Shown here: piece after piece, positions 1 to 6,087 of the stretch
Position numbering within the stretch: the stretch's first letter is position 1
Layout of the letters: each line of letters starts with the position of its first letter
Assembly: GCA_002381225.1 (NCBI GenBank)
Contig: DFSS01000026.1
Location: 1-13,867 of the forward strand
DNA from: Flavobacteriales bacterium UBA3431
GTDB lineage: Bacteria; Bacteroidota; Bacteroidia; Flavobacteriales; Schleiferiaceae
DNA length: 13,867 bases
Direction of reading: 5' to 3'
Position numbers and translations under genes: made by a program
Notes under the pieces: model-generated
The model's input: only the letters and a program-made list of their open reading frames with translations
Told to the model about the DNA's origin: nothing
Databases searched by the model: none

Positions 1-680
1 ATGCCCGTAGGTTTCCCGCTTTGACCATATTGTTGGTAGTCCATCAAGTCATCTTGAATTTGAAAGGCCATACCCAGAGCCAAGCCAAAGGCGTGTGCCC
101 GTTCAATGACCTCCACCGGTTGGTCGGATGTGGCCGCCCCGACCGCACAGCATGCGGCCATCAAGGAGGCCGTTTTTTTCTGAATGATGGCATCATAGAC
201 CGCCTCATCGATGTCCAGGCGGCGGGCTTTTTCGATTTGGAGCAATTCGCCTTCGCTCACCTCCTTGACGGCTCGGCTCACCCAACGCAAAAGATCATGG
301 TCCTCATGCTCCACTGCGAGAAGGAGCACCCGAGAGAGCATATAGTCCCCGACGAGGACGGCTATTTTGTTTTTCCACAGAGCACTGATGCTAAAGGCCC
401 CACGACGGGTCGAGGCGTCATCCACAACATCGTCGTGGACGAGCGTCGCGGTGTGCATAAGCTCAACCAGCGTGGCTCCCCGGTACGCCCGATCACTCAC
501 CCCTGAGGGGGAAAATGCTTTGGCCGTCAAGAAAACCAATGCGGGGCGAAGTCGCTTGCCCTTTTGCTTGACCGCATAACGCAAGATCAGGTCCATCAAT
601 GGGACTTTGGTGCTAAAGGCAAGCGGGAAGGCTTCGTCAAAGCGCTTCAATTCGGCCTGAATGGGTGTACGAAAGTTCAT
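1..680 (-). CDS. Polyprenyl diphosphate synthase, all-trans type (3'-truncated by window edge)
   Basis: Only the first 226 codons are in the window; the gene runs off the left edge. It belongs to the trans-isoprenyl diphosphate synthase family, which condenses isopentenyl diphosphate onto an allylic primer to make long prenyl chains, in this group usually the menaquinone side chain. Visible family motifs in order: GKRLRP (residues 41-46), the first Asp-rich motif DDVVD (83-87) within HTATLVHDDVVDD, QKKTASL (167-173), and the second Asp-rich motif DDLMD (210-214) in AFQIQDD, followed by GKPTG (222-226). Both Mg-diphosphate binding motifs are intact. The ATG at 680 overlaps the TGA of the upstream TerB-DnaJ gene (ATGA), which fixes the start and suggests translational coupling. 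Chain length (hepta-, octa- or other) cannot be told from this fragment. Confidence 0.93.
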   Translation of the reverse strand, partial: MNFRTPIQAELKRFDEAFPLAFSTKVPLMDLILRYAVKQKGKRLRPALVFLTAKAFSPSGVSDRAYRGATLVELMHTATLVHDDVVDDASTRRGAFSISALWKNKIAVLVGDYMLSRVLLLAVEHEDHDLLRWVSRAVKEVSEGELLQIEKARRLDIDEAVYDAIIQKKTASLMAACCAVGAATSDQPVEVIERAHAFGLALGMAFQIQDDLMDYQQYGQSGKPTG

Positions 681-1399
681 TTGATTCCGCGTTGTTGGCA
701 GATTTCCTCGTAGGCCTGCTGGATTTTCCGGAACGTCCCTTCTGCTTCTCGAACAACTTCCTCCCCCATGCCTACCATGGCATCGGGGTGGTATCGCTTT
801 ACCAAATTCCGGTATGTCTTTTTCACCAGGGTATCGTCAGAGGTCTGTGGGATGCCCAGCACCTCGTAAGGATCGGGCGCTGCAGGGCGGTGAACCGCTT
901 CCAGGCGCCGAAAATCGTGAGGGTGGATACCCAAGTAACCCGCGATGCGGGCGATTTGTTGCCGCTCGTCCGAAGTCATGGCCCCATCTGCGTGGGCCAA
1001 GCCAAAGAGGAAGGCGACGAGTTGAATCCGGTGCTGAATGCTCATGTGCCGACGCACATTGGCACAGACGTCCGGCACGGCGGGTTTTTCTTGAACGATG
1101 CGTTTAAATTCGCGGAAGCTCTCTTGGGCCTTGGCTTCCCCAAACCACTTTTTAAAATGGGCTCGGACAAAATTCAGTTCCCGTTCATCGACGTGGCCAT
1201 CAGCCTTGATGACCACGGAGGCCAAAATCAGGAGGGATGCATGAAAGTCAATGCCTTTGGGTTGAGATGGCGCATTCTCCGAAGACGACGTCCAGCGTGA
1301 AAAAAATTCTCCAAAAAGGGCGCCCAAAACGAGCCCTTTGAGTCCTCCGACGAGGACCCAACCAATTCCACCGCCTAGTAGGGTTGACCAGCGCTTCAT
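677..1399 (-). CDS. TerB-DnaJ membrane-anchored co-chaperone, DjlA-like
   Basis: A 240-residue protein with three parts. Residues 5-33 are hydrophobic and very glycine-rich (GGGIG, GGLKG, GALFG) and look like one N-terminal membrane segment of the glycine-zipper type. Residues about 52-165 form a TerB-like helical domain with two acidic repeats, KADGHVDERE (65-74) and HADGAMTSDE (136-145), the pattern thought to bind metal. Residues about 176-240 form a C-terminal J domain with the HPD triad at 204-206, required to stimulate DnaK ATPase. The order membrane segment, TerB, J domain is that of E. coli DjlA, so it probably recruits DnaK to the inner face of the cytoplasmic membrane; the client is unknown. 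It lies 25 bp after a small membrane protein and overlaps the prenyl synthase by ATGA, suggesting one operon. Confidence 0.9.
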   Translation of the reverse strand: MKRWSTLLGGGIGWVLVGGLKGLVLGALFGEFFSRWTSSSENAPSQPKGIDFHASLLILASVVIKADGHVDERELNFVRAHFKKWFGEAKAQESFREFKRIVQEKPAVPDVCANVRRHMSIQHRIQLVAFLFGLAHADGAMTSDERQQIARIAGYLGIHPHDFRRLEAVHRPAAPDPYEVLGIPQTSDDTLVKKTYRNLVKRYHPDAMVGMGEEVVREAEGTFRKIQQAYEEICQQRGIK

Positions 1400-1424
1400 G
1401 CCGCGCGAAGGTACAACCCGGAAA

Positions 1425-1604
1425 TCAGCTCGTCAGCCAGATCGCAAAGCCCACAATGGCCGCGATGAAAACCACCACCATGATGGTGGTCGTCATGGAA
1501 GCCTTGTCGCGTTCTGCCTCATCTCGGCGGCGAGCAGCTAGTCGCTCTCTGCGACTTAGTCGTTCTTCGGGGGAGGTGCGATCTCGTTCGTCACGCATTG
1601 CCAT
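1425..1604 (-). CDS. Small single-pass membrane protein, 59 residues, unknown
   Basis: This short gene is read from the ATG at 1604 to the TGA at 1425. Its first 36 residues are extremely charged (12 Arg/Lys and 10 Asp/Glu, with clusters such as RRERLAARRRDEAERDK) and probably form a cytoplasmic amphipathic helix. Residues about 38-57 are a hydrophobic span (MTTTIMVVVFIAAIVGFAIW), followed by LTS and the stop. No signal peptide or cleavage site is visible, so it should sit N-in in the inner membrane. It ends 25 bp before the TerB-DnaJ gene on the same strand and probably starts the operon. I do not recognise a family. A second in-frame ATG two codons downstream (1598) could also be the start. 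The fit of a clean charged-then-hydrophobic layout to the whole frame supports a real gene. Confidence 0.72.
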   Translation of the reverse strand: MAMRDERDRTSPEERLSRRERLAARRRDEAERDKASMTTTIMVVVFIAAIVGFAIWLTS

Positions 1605-1690
1605 GAGGGAATAGTTGAAAAGTTAGGTTCTATGAAATTACAACTATTCTACTTAATTACAATAGGTTACCTCTTAGCCCGCAGGGCAAA
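1605..1690 (-). promoter_or_regulatory. Probable promoter region of the small membrane protein / TerB-DnaJ / prenyl synthase operon
   Basis: This AT-rich stretch separates the nrdA terminator from the first gene of the downstream minus-strand operon, so a promoter is expected here. Reading on the minus strand, TAACTTTT (1625-1618) matches the Bacteroidota -7 element TAnnTTTG at all but the last base and lies just upstream of the ATG at 1604, but no well-spaced -33 TTTG is seen. Two imperfect 16-bp direct repeats (1628-1643 and 1647-1662) fill the upstream part. Confidence 0.4.
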
Positions 1691-1691
1691 G

Positions 1692-1723
1692 CAAAAAAAA
1701 ACTCCGCCGGATAGGCAGAGTTT
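1692..1723 (-). terminator. Rho-independent terminator after nrdA
   Basis: On the minus strand a 10-bp stem, AAACTCTGCC / GGCGGAGTTT (1723-1714 and 1708-1699, one G-U pair), closes a 5-nt loop and runs straight into a T tract (A run on the plus strand, about 1693-1700). It lies 20 bp past the nrdA stop. The stem is also followed by seven T on the plus strand, so it could act in both directions, but no plus-strand gene reads into it. Confidence 0.9.
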
Positions 1724-1742
1724 TTTTGAAATGAACTTTAGA

Positions 1743-4178
1743 TCAAGATCCACAGGCCTCACACGCGTCGGGATTGTCCAACGAGCAAGCAACGGCTTCT
1801 TCCGCCGAGTACACTTTCGTGGGCTCCACACTGACTTGTGCCGCTTCGGAAAGCGCCACCGCCGGCATTTCAGCAAACACCTCCGCCGCATCGGGCGTGG
1901 CCTCCGCCTTCTTCTTCACCGTAAACTTGATCGCTGCGGAAGCCGCCTTGGTTCGCAAGTAATACATACCCGTCTTGAGCCCCTTCTTCCATGCATAGAA
2001 GTGCATGGACGTCAGCTTACCCATGTTGGGAGACTCCACAAAGAGGTTGAGGGACTGACTCTGGTCAATGAACATACCGCGGTCCGCAGCCATATCGATG
2101 ATGTCCTTCATGGACATTTCCCAAACCGTCTTGTAAAGTTCTTTGATGTTGTCGGGGATACCTTCAATGCTTTGGATCGACCCATTGTTGGCCATGATGG
2201 CGTTCTTGACGTCCTCATTCCACAATCCAAGCTTGACCAAATCCACCAGGAGGTGCTTGTTCACGACAATGAACTCGCCTGAAAGCACGCGACGCGTGTA
2301 GAGGTTGCTCGTGTAGGGCTCAAAGCACTCGTTGTTTCCAAGAATTTGCGAGGTGGACGCCGTCGGCATCGGAGCCAAGAGCAGGGAGTTGCGCACTCCA
2401 TGTTTCTTCACCTTTTTGCGCAATGCTTCCCAATCCCAGCGTCCGCTCAGATCTTTTTCATTCACACCCCAGAGGTTGTGCTGGAATTCTCCCTGTGAAA
2501 TGGGCGATCCTTCGTAGGTCTCATAGGCGCCATGTTCGGCCGCCAAGTCGCAGGAAGCCGTCACCGCGGCAAAGTATATCGTCTCAAAAATGTCCTTGTT
2601 CAACTGACGGGCCTCGGGGCTTGTGAAGGGCAAGCGCAATTTGATGAAGGTGTCCGCCAATCCCTGAACCCCCAATCCGATCGGACGGTGACGCATGTTC
2701 GAGTTGCGCGCTTCGGGTACGGGATAGTAGTTGACGTCAATGACGCAGTTGAGGTTCTTGGTCACCTTGAACGTGACGTCGTAGAGCATTTGGTGGTCAA
2801 ACGCCCCATCTTCCACGTATTTGGGAAGGGCGATAGAGGCCAAGTTGCATACGGCCACCTCGTCCGGTGCGGTATACTCGATGATTTCGGTGCACAGGTT
2901 GGACGATCGAATGACGCCCAAATTCTTTTGGTTGGATTTGGCGTTGCACGCGTCTTTGTAGAGCATGTATGGGGTACCCGTTTCAATTTGGGCTTCCATG
3001 ATCTTGGTCCAAAGCTCCCGAGCGGCAATGGTCTTACGTCCCTTGCCTTCGGATTCATACTTGTGGTAGAGGGCCTCAAACTCTGCACCATAGGTGTCAT
3101 ACAAACCTGGGCACTCGTTGGGGCACATCAAGGTCCACTTCGCGTCCTCTTCGACGCGCTGCATGAATAGGTCTGGAATCCAGAGTGCGTAAAACAAGTC
3201 GCGGGCACGCTGCTCTTCCTTTCCGGTGTTTTTGCGAAGGTCCAGGAAGTCGAATACGTCCGCGTGCCAGGGCTCTAAGTACATCGCGAAGGATCCTTTG
3301 CGCTTGCCACCGCCTTGGTCCACATAGCGGGCCGTGTCATTGAACACACGGAGCAAGGGAATCAAGCCGTTGGATGTTCCGTTGGTCCCCCGGATATAGG
3401 ACCCCGTTGCACGGATGTTGTGGATGCTTAGACCAATACCCCCTGCGCTTTGGCTAATCTTCGCACATTGCTTTAGGGTGTCGTAGATCCCGTCAATGCT
3501 GTCGTCCTTCATTTGCAGAAGGAAGCAGCTGGACATTTGCGGCTTGGGAGTCCCCGCATTGAAGAGGGTGGGCGTGGCGTGGGTGTAGAGCCCCTTGGAC
3601 ATGCCGTCGTAGGTCTCGATCGCCGCTTGAATATCCTCTTTGTGGATGCCAATCGCTACGCGGAGCAGCATTTGCTGCGGGCGTTCAGCGATCTCTCCAT
3701 TGGTGCGAAGCAAGTAGGAGCGCTCTAAGGTTTTGAAGCCAAAGTAATCATAGTTGAAGTCCCGGTCGTAGATAGGCGTGGAATCTAACAGCTCGCTATG
3801 CGCTTCGATGATCTCCATGACATCGTCGGCGATGAGCGGTGCGGCAAGGCCCGTTTTGGGGCTGACATACGTGTGCAAATCCCGCATCGTTTCCGTGAAG
3901 GATTTGTTGGTGTTCTTGTGCAGGTTGGATACCGCGATGCGCGCCGCCAACTGCGCGAAGTCTGGGTGGCGCACCGTCATAGAGGCCGCTGTTTCTGCAG
4001 CGAGGCTATCCAGCTCGGAGGTGGTCACCCCGTCGTACAGGCCTTCGATGACCCGCATGGCTACGGCCACGGGATCTACGAGCGGACTCAAACCATAGCA
4101 AAGCTTCTGGATGCGGGCCGTGATTTTATCAAATTTGATGGCTTCTTTGCGGCCATCACGCTTTAATACGTGCATCAT
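1743..4178 (-). CDS. nrdA: Ribonucleoside-diphosphate reductase, class Ia large subunit
   Basis: The 811-residue alpha subunit reduces NDPs to dNDPs with NrdB in the cytoplasm. Residues 1-90 are an ATP-cone, the overall activity site (HVLKRDGR, FDKIT). Active-site cysteines are C218 (MSSCFLL), C429 (SNLCTEI) and C444 (VAVCNLAS), with N427 and E431 beside C429; this numbering is the same as I know for mammalian R1. The radical-transfer tyrosine pair is in GMYYLRT near the C-terminus, and the tail ends in a CxxC (ACEACGS) that shuttles reducing equivalents. Between them lies an Ala/Glu/Val-rich linker. Many stretches (for example NLHK, RSYLLR, SCFLLQMKDDSIDGIYDTLKQ) closely resemble eukaryotic R1. 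It starts 12 bp after the nrdB stop, so the operon order is nrdB-nrdA. The first two codons are both ATG; the second matches the eukaryotic start MHV and may be used. Confidence 0.98.
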   Translation of the reverse strand: MMHVLKRDGRKEAIKFDKITARIQKLCYGLSPLVDPVAVAMRVIEGLYDGVTTSELDSLAAETAASMTVRHPDFAQLAARIAVSNLHKNTNKSFTETMRDLHTYVSPKTGLAAPLIADDVMEIIEAHSELLDSTPIYDRDFNYDYFGFKTLERSYLLRTNGEIAERPQQMLLRVAIGIHKEDIQAAIETYDGMSKGLYTHATPTLFNAGTPKPQMSSCFLLQMKDDSIDGIYDTLKQCAKISQSAGGIGLSIHNIRATGSYIRGTNGTSNGLIPLLRVFNDTARYVDQGGGKRKGSFAMYLEPWHADVFDFLDLRKNTGKEEQRARDLFYALWIPDLFMQRVEEDAKWTLMCPNECPGLYDTYGAEFEALYHKYESEGKGRKTIAARELWTKIMEAQIETGTPYMLYKDACNAKSNQKNLGVIRSSNLCTEIIEYTAPDEVAVCNLASIALPKYVEDGAFDHQMLYDVTFKVTKNLNCVIDVNYYPVPEARNSNMRHRPIGLGVQGLADTFIKLRLPFTSPEARQLNKDIFETIYFAAVTASCDLAAEHGAYETYEGSPISQGEFQHNLWGVNEKDLSGRWDWEALRKKVKKHGVRNSLLLAPMPTASTSQILGNNECFEPYTSNLYTRRVLSGEFIVVNKHLLVDLVKLGLWNEDVKNAIMANNGSIQSIEGIPDNIKELYKTVWEMSMKDIIDMAADRGMFIDQSQSLNLFVESPNMGKLTSMHFYAWKKGLKTGMYYLRTKAASAAIKFTVKKKAEATPDAAEVFAEMPAVALSEAAQVSVEPTKVYSAEEAVACSLDNPDACEACGS

Positions 4179-4190
4179 TCGGATTGGTGC

Positions 4191-5183
4191 TTAAAAGTCG
4201 GAGTCAAACTTGAAGGTGTCCGCGGTGGACTCTTGCTCCATGCCCACACCCGCCTTGCGGTAGTCGGATACGCGCTTTTCAAAGAAGTTGGTTTTGCCCT
4301 CAAGGGAAATCATGTCCATGAAATCAAAAGGATTCTCGGAGTTGTAGACTTTGGGGCAGTTTAATTCACCAAGTAGGCGGTCCGCAACAAACTCAAGGTA
4401 CTGAACCATGAGACGGCTATTCATACCAATCAAGTCCACGGGAAGGGATTCGGTGATAAACTCGCGCTCAATGGTGAGGGCCTCGGTAATGATTTGGGTG
4501 ATGCGCTCTTGCGGGACCTTGTTCACCAAATGGTGGTTGTGCAAGTGTACGGCAAAGTCGCAGTGCATGCCTTCGTCGCGGCTGATTAGCTCATTGGAAA
4601 AGGTCAATCCGGGCATGAGTCCGCGCTTCTTCATCCAGAAAATCGAGCAGAAGGCTCCGCTAAAGAAGATGCCTTCGACGGCCGCAAAGGCAATCAGGCG
4701 CTCTGCAAAGGAGGGGGAATCAATCCAACGCAAAGCCCAATCCGCTTTCTTCTTGATCGCATCAAATGTTTCAATTGCATTGAAGAGCTGGTGGCGCTCG
4801 GCCTTGTCTTTCACATAGGTGTCAATCAACAACGAATAGGTTTCGCTGTGGATGTTTTCCATCATGATTTGAAAGCCGTAGAAAAACTTGGCCTCCGTGT
4901 ACTGCACTTCGTTCACAAAGTTCTCGGCCAGGTTTTCGTTGACGATGCCATCGGAGGCCGCAAAGAAGGCCAAAATGTGTTTAATGAAGTACTGCTCGTC
5001 CGCGCTGAGCTTGTTTTCCCAGTCGGATAAATCCTGGTGCAAATCGATTTCTTCTGCTGTCCAAAAGGAGGCTTCCGCCTTTTTATAGATGTCCCAAATG
5101 TCATTATGCTCAATGGGAAACAACACAAAACGGTTGGGATTTTCCGACAAGATGGGTTCGACAGCAGAGTTCGTTGCGCTCAT
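4191..5183 (-). CDS. nrdB: Ribonucleoside-diphosphate reductase, class Ia small subunit
   Basis: The 330-residue beta subunit houses the diferric-tyrosyl radical cofactor. Counting from the ATG at 5183, predicted iron ligands are D78 (FAASDGIVNEN), E109 and H112 (ENIHSETY), E170 (AAVEGIFFSG), E204 and H207 (SRDEGMHCDF); the radical tyrosine is Y116. All spacings match mammalian R2. The C-terminal peptide TFKFDSDF is the R1-docking tail and is close to the eukaryotic one. A GTG at 5207 would add eight residues (MRRLTLKT), but I prefer the ATG because the extension is basic and unlike the family, GTG starts are uncommon here, and the ATG follows an A-rich leader (CTAAAAACT). It is the first gene of nrdB-nrdA, transcribed from the repeat-containing region 5184-5470. 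Confidence 0.97.
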   Translation of the reverse strand: MSATNSAVEPILSENPNRFVLFPIEHNDIWDIYKKAEASFWTAEEIDLHQDLSDWENKLSADEQYFIKHILAFFAASDGIVNENLAENFVNEVQYTEAKFFYGFQIMMENIHSETYSLLIDTYVKDKAERHQLFNAIETFDAIKKKADWALRWIDSPSFAERLIAFAAVEGIFFSGAFCSIFWMKKRGLMPGLTFSNELISRDEGMHCDFAVHLHNHHLVNKVPQERITQIITEALTIEREFITESLPVDLIGMNSRLMVQYLEFVADRLLGELNCPKVYNSENPFDFMDMISLEGKTNFFEKRVSDYRKAGVGMEQESTADTFKFDSDF

Positions 5184-5292
5184 AGTTTTTAGCGTTAATC
5201 GCCTCACGGCGAGATGATTACGTATGATTTAGGTGCATTTTAGCAGGGTCTATGTCGGATTGACGGGGGAAGACGTCCGCTGATGAGCTTTA

Positions 5293-5324
5293 CAAATCTT
5301 GGAAAGCACAGGGGGAATCACAAG
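5293..5324 (-). promoter_or_regulatory. Candidate nrdB promoter
   Basis: On the minus strand CTTG (5324-5321), a 20-bp spacer and AAGATTTG (5300-5293) approximate the Bacteroidota TTTG / TAnnTTTG pair, each with one mismatch. It is the best match in the region. The adjacent tandem repeats begin at its -33 element, as expected of a transcription factor site. Confidence 0.35.
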
Positions 5325-5361
5325 GGATAGATTTGAACATTAGGGGGTAGTTTTCAACATT
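5322..5361 (-). repeat. Two tandem 20-bp repeats upstream of nrdB
   Basis: On the minus strand AATGTTGAAAACTACCCCCT (5361-5342) is followed directly by AATGTTCAAATCTATCCCTT (5341-5322): 16 of 20 positions agree and the period is 20 bp, close to two helical turns. This phasing on one DNA face fits a paired operator for a regulator of nrdBA. Confidence 0.75.
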
Positions 5362-5400
5362 CTCGTCACCCCCCCCTTGGGCTAAAAGCGGTGAATTCAA

Positions 5401-5440
5401 GGGGTCCGAATTGCGCAAATGAAATTTTGCTTCGGAACCC
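5401..5440. repeat. Interrupted inverted repeat (15-bp stem with a 4-nt bulge)
   Basis: On the plus strand GGGGTCCGAA (5401-5410) pairs with TTCGGAACCC (5431-5440) with one G-T pair. Inside, GCAAA (5415-5419) pairs with TTTGC (5426-5430) around a 6-nt loop, leaving only TTGC (5411-5414) as a bulge. It lies 31 bp past the DUF3109 stop and upstream of nrdB. No U tract follows on either strand, so it is not a standard terminator. Confidence 0.7.
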
Positions 5441-5470
5441 GAAAGAAATTCACAACGATTGTTAATAACC

Positions 5471-6049
5471 TCAGTCTTCCGAACGCGATTGGAGGAATTG
5501 GTAGACCTCTTCCGCCTCTTCCATCCAGGCCGGACCATATGCTCGAACCAAGGCGCCCTGTAAGAATCTGAATACCGGCAACTTGAGCTCCTGCCCTAGG
5601 CTACATGCAGGTTCACAAACCTTCCAGTGGTGAACATTTAGGGCATCAAAGTCTTGGTATTTGGTCACGCGTATGGGATAAAGATGGCAGGAAATGGGTT
5701 TGGGCCAATCCACGGCCCCCGCCGCCGCGGCTTGTTCAATTCCGCACTTGGCGACGCCCTGATCGAAGGTTACATAGGCGCATTCACGCCCGTCAACCAG
5801 GGGGGTAACCCATTCCCCGTCGTGGTCTTTCACAGCCACCCCTTGGGCCTCCAGTGCGGCGAGGCCTTCGGGACGTAAAAAAGGACGAATCGCATCTTGG
5901 ATGGACTCCAAAATGGGCACCTCGGAAGGGAGCAAGGGCGCTCCCGCATCCCCTTCGACGCAACAGGCCCCTTTGCATTTGGACAAGTCGCAGCAAAAGG
6001 CATGTTCAAAGGCCACCTGTGAGACAATGGTTTCCCCAATCTGTATCAT
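5471..6049 (-). CDS. DUF3109 family cysteine-rich protein
   Basis: A 192-residue soluble protein that I recognise as DUF3109, a family common in Bacteroidota and related to the YkgJ-type cysteine-cluster proteins; the biochemical role is not known. It has ten cysteines in a conserved layout: C19-C20, C25 and C29-C30 in FCCDLSKCKGACC, C90, C102, C121 in the SCHLYPIRV motif, and C145 and C149 in the KVCEPAC pair. Such an arrangement suggests a bound metal, zinc or an iron-sulfur cluster. There is no signal peptide or membrane span. The start at 6049 is the only sensible Met before the cysteine block. It diverges from the MarC-family gene across 38 bp. It reads towards nrdB in the same direction, but 287 bp separate them. 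Confidence 0.88.
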   Translation of the reverse strand: MIQIGETIVSQVAFEHAFCCDLSKCKGACCVEGDAGAPLLPSEVPILESIQDAIRPFLRPEGLAALEAQGVAVKDHDGEWVTPLVDGRECAYVTFDQGVAKCGIEQAAAAGAVDWPKPISCHLYPIRVTKYQDFDALNVHHWKVCEPACSLGQELKLPVFRFLQGALVRAYGPAWMEEAEEVYQFLQSRSED

Positions 6050-6053
6050 GCCT

Positions 6054-6069
6054 CAAAGGTCTACCTTTG
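6054..6069 (+). promoter_or_regulatory. -7 element of the MarC-family gene inside an inverted repeat
   Basis: TACCTTTG (6062-6069) is an exact Bacteroidota -7 element, 18 bp before the ATG at 6088. It forms the right half of CAAAGGT-CT-ACCTTTG (6054-6069), a perfect 7-bp inverted repeat. The left half on the minus strand reads GACCTTTG, one mismatch from a -7 element facing DUF3109. No good -33 TTTG is seen for the plus-strand promoter. Confidence 0.6.
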
Positions 6070-6087
6070 TGGCCAACACAACAAGTC

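Larger units (their letters stand above)
5184..5470 (-). promoter_or_regulatory. nrdB upstream control region
   Basis: These 287 bp contain no credible gene; the open frame covering 5290-5538 on the minus strand merely runs into the DUF3109 gene in another frame. Read towards nrdB, the region holds a palindrome GTTATTAAC by the DUF3109 stop, an interrupted hairpin (5440-5401), an eight-G tract (5376-5369), two 20-bp tandem repeats (5361-5322), a weak promoter (5324-5293), a roughly 100-nt leader, and a 5-bp hairpin with a GTGA loop (5212-5199). No clear terminator with a U tract follows DUF3109. Confidence 0.6.

Noticed and set aside
21..506. Plus-strand open frame of 161 residues at the left edge
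   Set aside because: It is antisense to the polyprenyl synthase, whose two Asp-rich motifs are intact on the minus strand.
665..1300. Plus-strand open frame of 211 residues
   Set aside because: It is antisense to the TerB-DnaJ gene, which has intact HPD and acidic motifs.
5854..6087. 78-codon N-terminal extension of the MarC-family protein
   Set aside because: It overlaps DUF3109 antisense, is basic and unstructured, and precedes the -7 element; the protein family starts at the ATG at 6088.
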